A stretch of DNA of 58,872 bases from Nitrospirae bacterium YQR-1 (GCA_039908095.1 JAMOBJ010000021.1:1-58872), one strand, 5' to 3'. Numbered from the stretch's first letter, positions 44,963 through 56,019 are shown. Translations and numbers: made by a program. Notes: a model not told the origin generated them from the letters alone.

Positions 44963-46597
44963 ATGCGTGGTTTTTTTGAGAATCTAAAGGTTAAAACAAA
45001 GTTAATACTGGCTTTATTGCTGTGCGTAACAGGCATTATCTCAGTGATAGTAATCTCCTTAGGTGTGCTTAGAACGTCGCTTGAAGATGAAAAAAAGATT
45101 AAACAAAAACATGTGGTTGAAACAGCGCACAGCCTGCTGGATTATTACTATAAACAGGCTAAAGAAGGCAAAATAACAGAGGATGAGGCAAAAAAAACCG
45201 CAATGGTTATGGTTAAAGCTCTTCGGTATGAGGAAAAGGAATATTTCTGGATAAATGACATGCACCCTAAAATGATTATGCACCCCTACAAGCCGGAACT
45301 TGACGGAAAGGACCTTTCAGATTTTAAGGACCCAAAGGGAACAAAGCTATTTGTTGAATTCGTTGAAACAGTAAAAAAGAACAAGGCCGGGTATGTGGCA
45401 TATATATGGAGTAAACCGAATTCGACAGTTTTAGCGCCGAAGATTTCGTATGTAAAAGGATTTGAACCCTGGGGCTGGATAATCGGCTCAGGAGTTTATA
45501 TTGACGATATAAATGAAAAGTTTTGGGCGGAGGCTAGGGCATTAACAATTGTGTTGGTAATAATCGTCCTGATAACAGGCGTCGTATTTTGGCAAATTAT
45601 AAGAAACATAACAGGGAAGCTTTTCAGGATAACAACTACGGTGGAGGATATAGCCGACGGCAGACTTTTTATTAATGAAGGAGTTCATCATGGCAGTGAT
45701 GAGCTGGGGTGTTTATCATCGGATGTAAGCAAGATGACGATGTCACTAAGGACGGTGGTAGGTGAAGTGATTGAATCGGCAAATAATGTGGTTTCGGCGG
45801 TTGAGACTGTAAAGGGGATAGCACAGAGGATGATAGAGGGGACTAAGAGCCAATCGTTACAGGCTGCTCAGATAGCAACTGCGGCTGAGGAGATGAGTCA
45901 AACCATATCTAATATTTCCAGAAATGCGGCAACCACGTCTCAGACAACCCAGGAGGCAATGAAAATAGCCGGTGATGGCAACACAATATCGAGGGCGGCC
46001 ATAGAGACTATAGATAAGGTCTATACTTCAACAAAAGATTTGGCCGGGATGGTTGAGAAACTAAACACCAGGTCATCAGAAATTGGAGACATTGTAACGG
46101 TAATTAAAGAAATAGCAGATCAGACAAATCTGTTGGCACTAAATGCTGCAATAGAGGCAGCCAGGGCAGGGGAGCACGGCAGGGGGTTTGCGGTTGTTGC
46201 CGATGAGGTCAGAAAGCTTGCCGAGCGAACAATAAAGGCAACGGTTGAGATAACCGACAGGATAACTGCAGTGCAAAGTGAGGCACAGGAGACAACCAAA
46301 TCAATGGATGAGTCATCGCAAAAGGTAAACGAGGCGATCATGTATATAAAACAGGTTGGTGAGTTCTTAAACACTATCGAGGAAGTTGTTAAAAAAGGAA
46401 GTGATGAGATAGTTCATATAGCTACTGCCATAGACCAGCAGTCGGCAGCTTCTGAGGAGGTAACTGAAAACATCGAAAGAACATCTATAATAGCAAGGGA
46501 AATAGAGAGCGCCTCGGCAGACGTTTTAAACGAAGCTAATGATCTTGCCCGGGTTGCACACCACCTTAAAGATTCAATTTCAGGATTCAGGCTTTAA
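44963..46597 (+). CDS. methyl-accepting chemotaxis protein with single Cache sensor
   Basis: 544 residues. TM1 is about 13-34. A periplasmic single Cache domain follows (about 40-185), with [21 protein letters not shown] and [13 protein letters not shown], typical of sCache_2. TM2 is about 192-213. A HAMP domain and a signalling domain follow, with the hairpin tip [20 protein letters not shown]. Detects small ligands in the periplasm and signals to CheA/CheW, which are not encoded here. The flagellar operon in the window provides the output. Confidence 0.95.
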   Translation: MRGFFENLKVKTKLILALLLCVTGIISVIVISLGVLRTSLEDEKKIKQKHVVETAHSLLDYYYKQAKEGKITEDEAKKTAMVMVKALRYEEKEYFWINDMHPKMIMHPYKPELDGKDLSDFKDPKGTKLFVEFVETVKKNKAGYVAYIWSKPNSTVLAPKISYVKGFEPWGWIIGSGVYIDDINEKFWAEARALTIVLVIIVLITGVVFWQIIRNITGKLFRITTTVEDIADGRLFINEGVHHGSDELGCLSSDVSKMTMSLRTVVGEVIESANNVVSAVETVKGIAQRMIEGTKSQSLQAAQIATAAEEMSQTISNISRNAATTSQTTQEAMKIAGDGNTISRAAIETIDKVYTSTKDLAGMVEKLNTRSSEIGDIVTVIKEIADQTNLLALNAAIEAARAGEHGRGFAVVADEVRKLAERTIKATVEITDRITAVQSEAQETTKSMDESSQKVNEAIMYIKQVGEFLNTIEEVVKKGSDEIVHIATAIDQQSAASEEVTENIERTSIIAREIESASADVLNEANDLARVAHHLKDSISGFRL

Positions 46598-46623
46598 GAA
46601 ACTTAGTATAACGTTAACTACTT

Positions 46624-46800
46624 ATGCAGTTAACTCCAGCAGATAGTTTTCTGTCATCTGGAGATGTATAGAAGAGACTGGATTGTCGCTCTGCATGGGG
46701 TTGCTAACCCCCGGGCAATGACAAAGGAGGGGAATTTCTTTATTCTGTCATCCCAAGCGAAAGCCGGAATCCAGTTCTTTGTTAACGGAGATAACTGCAA
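46624..46800. repeat. dispersed repeat B, copy 2 (full palindromic form)
   Basis: From TGCAGTTAACTCCAGCAGAT to GGAGATAACTGCA, so the ends form an inverted repeat. Inner arms GACTGGATTGTC and GGAATCCAGTTC also pair. It contains the ATGAC...CCCGGG motif seen in widespread bacterial intergenic repeats. It lies between the chemoreceptor and the propeller lipoprotein gene. Confidence 0.7.
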
Positions 46801-46829
46801 AGGTAATTAACGTTAACTTTGTGTAGAGG

Positions 46830-48227
46830 ATGGCAATGTGTGTTTTTAACCAAAAAAAACATTATTGTTTAACAATTTTGACAATACTTTTAATATCGTT
46901 ATTAAATGGTTGTGATGGCGGCACAGACAGTGCCGCCTCATACCAAAGTTTAACAGGCAACAGCGCAATCACGCTTGGGGGCGACTCTGATGACGCCGCC
47001 TTCACTATAGCAAAAACATCTGATGACGGTTTTATCGTTGGAGGATACACCATGTCTTCCGGTCAGGGCAACAGGGATATGCTGATTGTTAAGATGAATA
47101 AGCTGTATTCAGTTTATTGGCAATATACCTATGGTGGAGCGGATATCGACAATGTCCAGTCAATAAAGCAATCTACGGACGGCGGTTATATTGCAGCCGG
47201 TTATACGCAGTCATTTGGCGCAGGGGAATATGATATGTGGATACTGAAGCTGGACTCCGAGGGGTTAATCTCATGGCAATATACATATGGAGGCGTTGGC
47301 ACGGAATATGCCAAATCAGTGGAGCAAACTACCGATGGGGGATACATTGTGCTTGGCTACACAAGGTCTTTCAGTGCAGGAGCAGATGATATCTGGGTAC
47401 TTAAACTTAACTCAGACGGCTCGATAAAGTGGCAAAACACCTACGGCACATCGTCGTATGTGGAAAACTCGTATTGCATAAAACAAACAACTGACGGCGG
47501 GTATGTTATTACCGGAAACAGAGTTGGTACAGGTGATGGAGCTTCCGATATTTTGTTTGTTAGGTTAGATTCCACCGGCAACATAAACTGGTCTAAAACT
47601 TATGGCAAGGGAAAGCAGTCTTTTTCTTTTTCGGCACAGGAAACAACTGACGGCGGTTACATTGTTTCAGGGTATTCAGACGCTTTCGGTGCGGAAGGCA
47701 TGGATGTATGGGTGTTTAAACTAACCGGCGGCGGAGTTATAGAATGGCAGAAAGTATATGGCGGAGCAGGCAATGATTACGCATACTCAATTATACAAAC
47801 CACAGACGGGGGCTATCTTGTATCCGGCAGCACCGAGTCTTTCGGCTCTGGAGGATATGACATGTGGGTTGTGAAACTAAAAAGTGACGGCACCGTTCAA
47901 TGGCAAAACGCTTATGGTGGCGGCAGTGATGATTATGCCGGTTCTTACTCAATTGCTCAAACTTCCGACGGTGGATTTTTAATCGCCGGAAATACTAACT
48001 CTTATGGAGCGGGTGGTGCTGATTTCTGGATTGTTAAACTTGGCTCAGACGGCTCATCCGGTTTATTTACAACTCAGACACAGGCAGCTGTCTCAGATAC
48101 CGGTATAACAGGAAAAGATATATTATTAACACAAACCGTCACAACTGTTACACCAGCCTCTGTAAGCGTATCCCCTGTTAAAAGCGCTGTAAAAATCGGA
48201 GGACAAAAAACTAATACTAAGCTTTAG
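46830..48227 (+). CDS. lipoprotein with seven QTTDGGY-type propeller repeats
   Basis: 465 residues. A lipoprotein signal (LISLLNGC, lipobox LNGC) is followed by seven repeats of about 50 residues built on QTTDGGYIV.GYT.SFGAG..D.WVLKL..DG...WQ.TYGG. The pattern points to a seven-blade beta-propeller on the outside of a membrane, probably for binding. The last 60 residues are a Val/Thr/Ser-rich tail. Proteins of this pattern are common in environmental bacteria and unassigned in function. Confidence 0.8.
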   Translation: MAMCVFNQKKHYCLTILTILLISLLNGCDGGTDSAASYQSLTGNSAITLGGDSDDAAFTIAKTSDDGFIVGGYTMSSGQGNRDMLIVKMNKLYSVYWQYTYGGADIDNVQSIKQSTDGGYIAAGYTQSFGAGEYDMWILKLDSEGLISWQYTYGGVGTEYAKSVEQTTDGGYIVLGYTRSFSAGADDIWVLKLNSDGSIKWQNTYGTSSYVENSYCIKQTTDGGYVITGNRVGTGDGASDILFVRLDSTGNINWSKTYGKGKQSFSFSAQETTDGGYIVSGYSDAFGAEGMDVWVFKLTGGGVIEWQKVYGGAGNDYAYSIIQTTDGGYLVSGSTESFGSGGYDMWVVKLKSDGTVQWQNAYGGGSDDYAGSYSIAQTSDGGFLIAGNTNSYGAGGADFWIVKLGSDGSSGLFTTQTQAAVSDTGITGKDILLTQTVTTVTPASVSVSPVKSAVKIGGQKTNTKL

Positions 48228-48228
48228 G

Positions 48229-48295
48229 GGAGAGTACGTCCCGGAGCTTTTGACGCATGCCGACAAAGTTAATCGAATGAATGCAACTTGGTATA
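48229..48295. repeat. partial dispersed repeat A, copy 7
   Basis: Right-hand part only: AGAGTACGTCCCGGAGCTTT then CGACAAAGTTAATCG and the terminal GCAACTTGGTAT. It begins next to the stop of the lipoprotein gene, in the gap before the convergent queE gene. Confidence 0.7.
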
Positions 48296-48335
48296 ATCCG
48301 TAAAGGAGCATCAGCCTCTGTGATGTGAAACAGAG

Positions 48336-49022
48336 CTATCTGCCCCTGGTATCTCCTGAAAATATAAATTTGTGTAACTGTACGTTTAACCTTACAGAAA
48401 GTGCATCCCTGAGCATCCATAAGGCAAGTGTTTCATTGGATAGACAAGATGTGTCGGCACTAAAGAGAATGTGGCATTTTTGCAGCAGTCCGTAAGTCTT
48501 TATTAAATTCAACGCCCAACGGTAATCGCTCTCATTTGACAGAACAAATTTAATTTCATCAAAGGGTTCAAGCAAGGCGAAATTTGAAAAATCATTGTGT
48601 TTGGACATTTCACTTGACGGGGTTTTGACATCCATGATTACCGTAACCGGTTTACCGGTTCTGCTGCCGAGTGTTTTGAGGCTTATTGAGCCGTTTGTCT
48701 CAATTAAAACGGTAAAACCGGCCTCAGTCAGGGCTTCTGTAACAAGAAATGTGTTTTGTTGTAAAAGCGGCTCTCCGCCTGTTATCTCAACAAGTTTAAT
48801 ACCAAATGTCTGAACCTTTGCAACAACCTCCGCTATTGTAAGCTCATATCCCTCACTGTAGGCATAGACAGTATCACAGTATCTGCAGCGAAGATTGCAT
48901 CCGGTAAGGCGAACGAAAACACACGGAACTCCAGCATAAGATGACTCACCCTGAATACTTGAGAAAATCTCACATACTTTCAAAAGGGCCTTAGTGTCCT
49001 TTACAATAACCACCTCCGCCAC
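48336..49022 (-). CDS. queE: 7-carboxy-7-deazaguanine synthase QueE (radical SAM)
   Basis: 228 residues from a GTG start. The radical-SAM cluster motif is CNLRCRYCD (C-x3-C-x2-C), preceded by FSSIQGESSYAGVPCVFVRLTG and followed by EITGGEPLLQ. It makes the 7-deazaguanine ring from 6-carboxy-tetrahydropterin in queuosine synthesis. queD and queC are not in the window; queH, the last step, is at 38092-38637. The C-terminal 70 residues match the short bacterial form. Confidence 0.95.
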   Translation of the reverse strand: MAEVVIVKDTKALLKVCEIFSSIQGESSYAGVPCVFVRLTGCNLRCRYCDTVYAYSEGYELTIAEVVAKVQTFGIKLVEITGGEPLLQQNTFLVTEALTEAGFTVLIETNGSISLKTLGSRTGKPVTVIMDVKTPSSEMSKHNDFSNFALLEPFDEIKFVLSNESDYRWALNLIKTYGLLQKCHILFSADTSCLSNETLALWMLRDALSVRLNVQLHKFIFSGDTRGR

Positions 49023-49051
49023 ATGTCCACAGGTACCGTCTTCAGGGCAAT

Positions 49052-50311
49052 CTATTTGTTCATCATGTCAAGAAAATCTTTATTTGTCTTTGTGTTTCTG
49101 AGCTTAGTCAGTAAAAACTCCATACTTTCAACACTGCTAAGGGGGGTAAGAACCTTGCGTAGCACCCACATCTTATTTAACACATCTTTAGTCACAAGCA
49201 GCTCCTCTTTTCTTGTGCCGGAGGTATTAATATCAATGCTTGGGAATATGCGTTTATCAACCAATTTCCTGTCAAGGTGGAGTTCCATGTTGCCGGTACC
49301 CTTAAACTCCTCAAATATTACATCATCCATCCTGCTTCCGGTATCAACCAAAGCGGTAGCCAGGATAGTAAGACTTCCACCGTGCTCGATGTTTCGTGCA
49401 GTGCCGAAAAATCTCTTGGGTTTTTGCAGGGCGTTGGCGTCAAGACCGCCGGAGAGAACCTTACCGCTTGCCGGTACAACGGCATTGTAAGCACGTGCCA
49501 ATCTGGTAATGCTGTCAAGGAGGATTACCACGTCCTTTTTACACTCTACCTGCCGTTTTGCCCGGTTTATCACCATCTCCGCCACCTGACAGTGCCGGTG
49601 AGGCGGCTCGTCAAACGTAGAGCTTATTATCTCCGCCTGGCTTACCACACGTTTCCAGTCGGTAACCTCCTCAGGGCGCTCATCTATCAGCAAAATTATA
49701 AGATGAACCTCTTTGTGGTTTATCTTGATAGCCTTCGCTATTGACTGCAACAGCATGGTCTTACCGGTGCGCGGGGCCGCTACTATCAGTCCCCTTTGCC
49801 CTTTACCTGTTGGTGTTATCAGCTCCATTACCCTCGTGGCATAGTCGGTTGGGTCATAATCCAGATTTAAACGTTCAGTTGGGTAGTAGGGAAGAAGGTT
49901 ATCAAAAAGCGGCCTGTTTATGTTTGCCTCAGGAGACTGGTGATTAATTGCTTCTACCTTAAGGAGGGCAAAGTAGCGCTCGTTTTCCTTTGGAGGGCGC
50001 ACCTGCCCCGAGATCATCTCGCCTGTCCTGAGGTTAAACCTTCTGATTTGTGAAGGCGAGACGTATATGTCGTCAGGACCCGGTAAATAACTGTAATCTG
50101 GAGACCTCAGAAAACCAAAGCCATCGGCAAGTATCTCTAAAACCCCTTCGGCAAAAAGATTGCCGGTCTTTTCCGCCTGCGCCTGAAGTATTGAAAAAAT
50201 CAGGTCCTGTTTTCTCATGCTTGTGGCGCCCTCTACATTTAGCTCCTCAGCAAGTACTGTTAACTCAGCAATTTCTTTTTCTTGCAGCTCGGTTATCGCA
50301 ATGTTACTCAT
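49052..50311 (-). CDS. rho: transcription termination factor Rho
   Basis: 419 residues. N-terminal Rho_N domain (about 1-45), RNA-binding cold-shock fold (about 50-125, [22 protein letters not shown]), then the ATPase with Walker A APRTGKT, Walker [17 protein letters not shown], and [19 protein letters not shown]. Length is standard. Hexameric RNA-DNA helicase that ends transcripts. AAGGAGTG precedes the ATG. The 5' leader is long and could take part in the autoregulation known for rho genes. Confidence 0.98.
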   Translation of the reverse strand: MSNIAITELQEKEIAELTVLAEELNVEGATSMRKQDLIFSILQAQAEKTGNLFAEGVLEILADGFGFLRSPDYSYLPGPDDIYVSPSQIRRFNLRTGEMISGQVRPPKENERYFALLKVEAINHQSPEANINRPLFDNLLPYYPTERLNLDYDPTDYATRVMELITPTGKGQRGLIVAAPRTGKTMLLQSIAKAIKINHKEVHLIILLIDERPEEVTDWKRVVSQAEIISSTFDEPPHRHCQVAEMVINRAKRQVECKKDVVILLDSITRLARAYNAVVPASGKVLSGGLDANALQKPKRFFGTARNIEHGGSLTILATALVDTGSRMDDVIFEEFKGTGNMELHLDRKLVDKRIFPSIDINTSGTRKEELLVTKDVLNKMWVLRKVLTPLSSVESMEFLLTKLRNTKTNKDFLDMMNK

Positions 50312-50962
50312 AACTACACTCCTTTTTATTTACAGCCGCATTTCCTAACACCCGCCGGCCGGCTTGTACCATTTTTTCAGGGATTATTTCAGACTCTGTT
50401 CTAATCTTTCCGGGCAATTAATAACTAACTTGTTATATAATGCGGGAACACCTGACTCTACTAAACTAATTATAATAAAAAACTTATATTTATTTCAACA
50501 TCTGATTTGTTACAGTTATTGTTGTTCTACCTCCTTTGGCCTGTGTAACCCAGGGTAAGGTCAATTAATATTAAACTCAGCAGGCACACACCTGACGTTA
50601 TTTATTATCAACAAAATCCATTTAATTAATTAAATTAAAAATACCTCTGTCATTGCGGCACATTTTCTCTGTGTTACACTTTCATTACATTAACATTTAA
50701 GCCGGCACCCCTTGCCCTTTACAACACTGCCTCCCCGAGAGCCTGGTTATTCCGGAGGACAACACGTCGGTGAATTTTACAACTCATACACGCTATTGTT
50801 TGCTACCATGTCCTTATACGTTAATATACGAAAAAAATTTTGTCAATAGAAATTTTTTTTATTTTTAAAATTTACTCATTTTGTGTACAATACGATAGTG
50901 TCAGGACTGACAATATTTTTTTCAAACAGATAAGGATAAGCAATTTTAACTGCCTAAAGGCT
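50312..50962. other. long divergent intergenic region between rho and the heme sensor kinase
   Basis: About 650 bases with no convincing gene. AT-rich, with two GC-richer islands (near 50350 and 50700-50790). It must contain the rho leader on the minus strand and the kinase promoter on the plus strand. I see no tRNA or recognisable riboswitch. The short open frame at 50364-50558 has no recognisable features. Confidence 0.5.
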
Positions 50963-52546
50963 ATGCTAAATATAGTGAGCAGAACATTAAGCCGTAAGAT
51001 AACACTGTCAATAACAGTGTTGTTGATAATGGGCGGTATTATGTTTTGGTACAAGTTTACTAATAAGGCCAATACTGAACTGTATAATAAAGCCATAGAT
51101 GACGGTTTTTACTATCTTGAGGCTGTACGGGCAGCGATAACCATAGATACAGAGGGCAGGCACCATGAGACCATTACAAGAGCAACCAATATGCTTGCCG
51201 GCACACGAGGGGTCCCTGCAATTCGTGTATTGGACCACAAGGGCAACATAAAGTTCTCTTCCGACAAAAACGAGCTTAACAACACAATAGCCGCTAATTC
51301 ATCCATGTGCAATGAATGCCATACACTTAACTCTTCCGGTAACTATAAGTTAAAAGACATAACTAAAAACCGCTTTGTAACAGAAGAGGGCGGCAAGCAC
51401 ACACTAAGAGCGTTTCTGCCGATAAAAAACGAGCAAACCTGCATGACGGCACAGTGCCACAGCCACGATGGAAAGGCCACAATAAACGGCATAGTGGATG
51501 TTAAAATAGATATCTCTCCGGTTTTACAAAAAATCAGGGAAAACAATACAGACGTTGCCTTTATGGGTATTTTTTTCATAGCCCTGACAATTACAACACT
51601 TCATCTGTTGGTCTCTAAATTTGTGGTAAAACCGGTAGCTCTTGTCCGTGAGGGGATAAAAATGGTTAGAAGCGGGTACTTCGGCCACACTCTTGACTTC
51701 CAGAGTGGAGATGAAATCGGCTCGCTCAGTGGCTCTTTTAATGAAATGACGCGCAGTCTTCAGGACAACAGAGATGACTTTGAGGAGAAAACCCGTGCTC
51801 TGTCGGGCATAATGGAACAGAAGGCGAAGGAGATGAGGAGATTTCAGGAGCAATATGTGCACACAGAGAAGCTTGCCTCATTGGGCCGTATGGCGGCAAG
51901 TGTGGCACATGAGCTTAACAGCCCTCTTACCGGCATTATAGTTTTTGCCCAGTTGCTGCATAAACGCATACCTGAGGATAAAAAGCTCGACAGAGAGGAC
52001 CTCAAGGTCATAATAGAACAGGCTGAGAAGTGTTCAAATATGATAGCCGTACTTCTGGGCTATTCACGGACAATACCGTCGGAAAAACTCGATATGGACG
52101 TCACAAGGGCTCTTGAAAATGCCCTTAATATACTTCAAAGCCAATCCAAATTCTATAACATTACAATAGAAAGGCAGCTTGCACCGGAGCTTCCCCGCCT
52201 GCCCGGAGATCAGTCACAGCTTGAGCAGGTGTTTATTAATCTGCTGATTAACGCCAACGATGCAATGAACAGTTTGGGAACAATATCCATAAGGACACAC
52301 CGGATTGCAGAGGACTCAAGGGAATATGTAGAAATAGAGGTAACGGACTCAGGCCCCGGCATCTCTGCTGAGAATATGGATAAAATATTTGAACCCTTTT
52401 TTACAACCAAACCTGAGGGAAAGGGTACCGGTCTTGGCCTTGCCGTTACAAAGGGAATAGTAGAAAAACTCGGAGGCCGAATATTTGTCAAACAACAGCC
52501 ATCTCACGGAGCAAGCTTTATTATAAAACTCCCCATCCCCGGCTAA
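50963..52546 (+). CDS. membrane histidine kinase with c-type heme-binding periplasmic sensor
   Basis: 527 residues from the ATG at 50963 (the frame is open further upstream without similarity; AAAGG lies just before this ATG). TM1 is about 13-32. The periplasmic domain carries CNECH (about 116-120) and a CX4CH motif CMTAQCH (about 160-166), both able to bind c-type heme. TM2 is about 195-215 and a HAMP domain follows. The HisKA box is VAHELNSPLTG. The HATPase has NLLINANDAMN, DSGPGIS, FFTTKPEGKGTGLGL. It probably senses redox state or a gas ligand. No response regulator is adjacent. Confidence 0.9.
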   Translation: MLNIVSRTLSRKITLSITVLLIMGGIMFWYKFTNKANTELYNKAIDDGFYYLEAVRAAITIDTEGRHHETITRATNMLAGTRGVPAIRVLDHKGNIKFSSDKNELNNTIAANSSMCNECHTLNSSGNYKLKDITKNRFVTEEGGKHTLRAFLPIKNEQTCMTAQCHSHDGKATINGIVDVKIDISPVLQKIRENNTDVAFMGIFFIALTITTLHLLVSKFVVKPVALVREGIKMVRSGYFGHTLDFQSGDEIGSLSGSFNEMTRSLQDNRDDFEEKTRALSGIMEQKAKEMRRFQEQYVHTEKLASLGRMAASVAHELNSPLTGIIVFAQLLHKRIPEDKKLDREDLKVIIEQAEKCSNMIAVLLGYSRTIPSEKLDMDVTRALENALNILQSQSKFYNITIERQLAPELPRLPGDQSQLEQVFINLLINANDAMNSLGTISIRTHRIAEDSREYVEIEVTDSGPGISAENMDKIFEPFFTTKPEGKGTGLGLAVTKGIVEKLGGRIFVKQQPSHGASFIIKLPIPG

Positions 52547-52593
52547 CACGCTATCTATAATGTTTTAACTATCAGCCGGTAACTTCTCTAATG

Positions 52594-55500
52594 TTATACA
52601 TCAGGCAGTCCGAGTTCATCAAATACACGGCTTACCAGTGTATCAGCCAGTTTATGGTCGTGGGTTCTGTTAAAATATGCGCTAAATAGTTTTTCCTTAA
52701 TATCTCTCAGGTACAGCTCATAGTTGGTTACGGCGGTTACTATTACATTTACATCTTTTGGAATTCTTATAACATATGAATGCGGACTCCTGCTATAGAC
52801 AATCAGCTTTGCCTCAGACATACTTCCTGCATTATATTTAAAACCCTCTTCTGTAATAACTTCCTGTTGTCCTAAGAAATATGAACCTAATTTTAATTTT
52901 TCAGCAGGTACGGAAATCTCGTTTGAATCCTTCAGGTACTTTGAATCAATAAATTCTTCAGGAAATTGCCTTATTCCCTCAGGGATTATCTCTTCGAATA
53001 TCTGTTCAAACAACTTATCAATATCTCTTTGAGTTTTTATATTTTTTGTTTTTTTACGGGATTTGGCCAGATCGATTCGTTCTTTAACCATTGTTGTTAT
53101 TCCTTCATATAGAGGTTTCAGGAATTTTTCAGGGTCAAGCCCCAATGCTTCAAGAACTGCGCTGTCAAGTGCCTGCCTGTCTTTGAGTTTAACCTCCTCA
53201 AATATGGACTTTATCGGACGTGTGAGGAGTTTGTCGAAAGCCTTTAGTATTTTTGCGGTGTAAGAAGCCGAAACAGATGGGATAAACAATTCCTCAAACT
53301 CATATACTGTCAAATCAAGGGCACCATCTCCGAGCATAGTTCTTCCCGTTACCTCTATAAACAAGGCAGTTACAGTACAATTTAACAGTGCTGACAATAA
53401 AGTTTTATCAGATATTGCCTTTATTTCATATAAACGTTTATCTGCTAAAAAAGAACCCTCATTTAACGGCATCAGAAATCTGATATTCCAGTGTTCTTGT
53501 ACAAAAATATCCCATGGCTCACGCTGGGCAACATCATACCAAAGTTTTCTGTTTTTTACAGATTGTATGTCAGGATATGAAATGCCTGCCTTTGTTTTAA
53601 GTTTTTCTCCATGCCTGATATATTTCAATGCACTTGTACCCCTTAATATTTTCTTTTCCTTATTACAAGCAAAGAGAAAAAGATTTATTTTCTGTGAGTT
53701 ATCTATAGTAATCCTGTCAAGTTCTTTAAATGATTTTATCACCGGAACTAAAAACTCCTCTTCTATACCCCAATGTCTTATCTTCTTATCATCAAGATAG
53801 AAAAACTCGTTAATCCCTGTCGTAAACCCTCTTCTAACCAGAGCCAACTCCTTTAATGGAACAAACTGTTCTTTGCAAATCTCCAATATCTTAAAGTATA
53901 TCTCCGGCGCTCGCAGGTACTTGCCCCACTTTACAGTTTTACCGGAGTCCTCAATCTGCTCAAGCAGCTCTCCTTGCTTCAAAACATTTATTCTGAAATT
54001 GTCATTTTCATAGCTTACACGGCCTTGTAAGTTGTTCACAATAGTTTCATTTACAAGATTGTAGTGTTCTGAGCCTGATGTCTCTATTGAATGAGTCAAC
54101 TTGTAAAGCTGAAACCATCGCTCCATCGGTAGTTTTATATCCATAGGAATAAGTTCTTTAAGTCTTTTCTTTATTTTTACAAATTTTACATTGTTTTCAT
54201 TCCTTTGCCTCAGGTCTTTGCAAAGCTCCAGTATTATGAAAACTGTGTTTACGGCGGCATCCTCAAACCAAGCCTCACAGCGGGACTCAATCACGGCTAC
54301 TATCTTAAATTTTTTAAGAAAGAACTTTTGCAGTTCATACCCATAGGCCACATCAAGCCATGAGTTTGAGGTTACTATTCCCATCCTTCCGCCTTCTTTG
54401 AGCAGTCTTGCAGCGTGAAAAAAAAGATACGCATAAATATCAGCCTGCCCGGAGAGTCTCGTGCCACCATTATTAAAAAGCTCGGGATAATCGGCTCTCC
54501 AGTCTGCAATGAGAATCTTTTCGATATCGCTTTTATAGCCCTTAATGCGTCTCTCGATAAGTTCCTGCCGTATGTAAGGAAAATTACCGACAATTGTGTC
54601 AAATTGTGGGATTGTCTCATTAATCATAAAATCGGAGCCGGCTGTCAGCTTTGGCGGTGGAAATTTGAAAGTATCACCGGTTTTTACTTCAAAGAAATCC
54701 TTAGACAGTATCCTTGGGAAGTTGGCATAGTCTTCTATGTTTTGCCGATAAAGGTTGATTGTAGCCAATTCGGCAGGGAAATGAGCGATATCAAATCCCC
54801 ATATTCTGGAAATCAGTTCTTTATGGTTTTTAGCGCCTGCCTGCCTCAATTTGTCATAGGCCCTGATTAGAAAAGTACCGGTTCCGCAGGTTGGGTCTAA
54901 AACCTTGTCCGATGCAGTTTGAACACAAAAAGAAATTATTAAATCTACAAGCTCTTCATTTGTAAAGTATTGCCCCAAAATATGTCTTTCTTGCGGTGGT
55001 ATTAATTTCTCAAAAACATTTCCTATAACGTCTTGCGGCATATTAGAAAAGTTGTATCTGTTAAGGTTATCGAGAAGCTTTAGAAGTGGAGCAACAGCTT
55101 TTTCAGGAAAAGGTACTCTGTCAGGGAAATCATCTTCAAATATGGCCTGGTAGTCTATGTGCCGGGCTATTTGAAAATATTCTCTTATTTTTTCATCTAT
55201 ACTTGTAGGGCTTATGCTGGTTAAATCAAATTTGGGAATATCTGTGCGAAAGCGTCTGAGGGTCAGATAAAACAAGATTTTACCCAAAAGCCTGTAAATA
55301 ATCTGTCTTGAGATGGTTTCAAAAAAAACATCTCCGGCATCGTAAGAAGCTATTCCCTGTTTTACCGCCCAATCAAAAAGGCCATTTTTAAATTGAGAGT
55401 TTTTACCTATTTCTGTTATCAGTGATTCATGTACAGAGGGCCAAAGAGTCTTTACCGCCCCGGAAAGCTCGTGAACAAAAAATGTGGCGTCAACATCACT

Positions 55501-56019
55501 TAAATAAAGGTGTCCTTCCCTGTAAAGAGTGGAGAGATCGTTTAATATTTCTTTAGTTTTTGCCTTCAGTAGTTCCCGTTTGGATACAACCCACAGGTCA
55601 TCAGAAGTTGTTACCTGAGAAACCGGTTCATATGTCTTTAACCTGTGGACTCTTGACACTGCCTCCAGAGAGTAGGGAGTTCTCCAGATAACGGCATTTG
55701 CCATATTCCACGTTACAAAATAATCGGCACACATAGAACGTGCCTTTTCTGCAGCATTGTTAAGAAGCTCGTCGTCATCAACCGCTGTTGCCGGAGTTTT
55801 TAACTCCCAACCGCAAAACCCCTCATTAGCCTGCCTGTTTAACCATATCTGAATATCGGGAAATCTTGTTTTATCTTTTGATACCTTTACAGATGTCTCG
55901 GATGTTGCCACCTCAAATGCATGTGTACTATCTTTTAAAAACTCATTCAGCCACGATGTTACCTGAGACGTAAACTCTCTTTCGTTAGACTTAATATCTG
56001 TCATTGATTTCGTTTTCAT
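52594..56019 (-). CDS. single-chain restriction-modification enzyme (type IIG-like, Eco57I-type methylase)
   Basis: 1141 residues. The N-terminal nuclease-like domain has a PD-(D/E)XK pattern (RFPDIQIW at 52-59, then GWELKTP with Glu72 and Lys74). A helical connector follows. The N6-adenine methylase has motif I DPTCGTGTF (375-383) and motif IV as NFPYIRQE (479-486), where the common form is NPPY. A C-terminal specificity region (from about 700, LALVRRGFTTGINEFFYLD) completes it. One protein would both cut and methylate its site, a defence system. No separate R, M or S gene nearby. The start overlaps a truncated ATPase frame. Confidence 0.85.
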   Translation of the reverse strand: MKTKSMTDIKSNEREFTSQVTSWLNEFLKDSTHAFEVATSETSVKVSKDKTRFPDIQIWLNRQANEGFCGWELKTPATAVDDDELLNNAAEKARSMCADYFVTWNMANAVIWRTPYSLEAVSRVHRLKTYEPVSQVTTSDDLWVVSKRELLKAKTKEILNDLSTLYREGHLYLSDVDATFFVHELSGAVKTLWPSVHESLITEIGKNSQFKNGLFDWAVKQGIASYDAGDVFFETISRQIIYRLLGKILFYLTLRRFRTDIPKFDLTSISPTSIDEKIREYFQIARHIDYQAIFEDDFPDRVPFPEKAVAPLLKLLDNLNRYNFSNMPQDVIGNVFEKLIPPQERHILGQYFTNEELVDLIISFCVQTASDKVLDPTCGTGTFLIRAYDKLRQAGAKNHKELISRIWGFDIAHFPAELATINLYRQNIEDYANFPRILSKDFFEVKTGDTFKFPPPKLTAGSDFMINETIPQFDTIVGNFPYIRQELIERRIKGYKSDIEKILIADWRADYPELFNNGGTRLSGQADIYAYLFFHAARLLKEGGRMGIVTSNSWLDVAYGYELQKFFLKKFKIVAVIESRCEAWFEDAAVNTVFIILELCKDLRQRNENNVKFVKIKKRLKELIPMDIKLPMERWFQLYKLTHSIETSGSEHYNLVNETIVNNLQGRVSYENDNFRINVLKQGELLEQIEDSGKTVKWGKYLRAPEIYFKILEICKEQFVPLKELALVRRGFTTGINEFFYLDDKKIRHWGIEEEFLVPVIKSFKELDRITIDNSQKINLFLFACNKEKKILRGTSALKYIRHGEKLKTKAGISYPDIQSVKNRKLWYDVAQREPWDIFVQEHWNIRFLMPLNEGSFLADKRLYEIKAISDKTLLSALLNCTVTALFIEVTGRTMLGDGALDLTVYEFEELFIPSVSASYTAKILKAFDKLLTRPIKSIFEEVKLKDRQALDSAVLEALGLDPEKFLKPLYEGITTMVKERIDLAKSRKKTKNIKTQRDIDKLFEQIFEEIIPEGIRQFPEEFIDSKYLKDSNEISVPAEKLKLGSYFLGQQEVITEEGFKYNAGSMSEAKLIVYSRSPHSYVIRIPKDVNVIVTAVTNYELYLRDIKEKLFSAYFNRTHDHKLADTLVSRVFDELGLPDV

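Noticed and set aside
50700..50790. GC-richer stretch that might be a small RNA
   Set aside because: No tRNA, SRP RNA or 6S RNA pattern could be matched; only a weak CCTCC/GGAGG hairpin.
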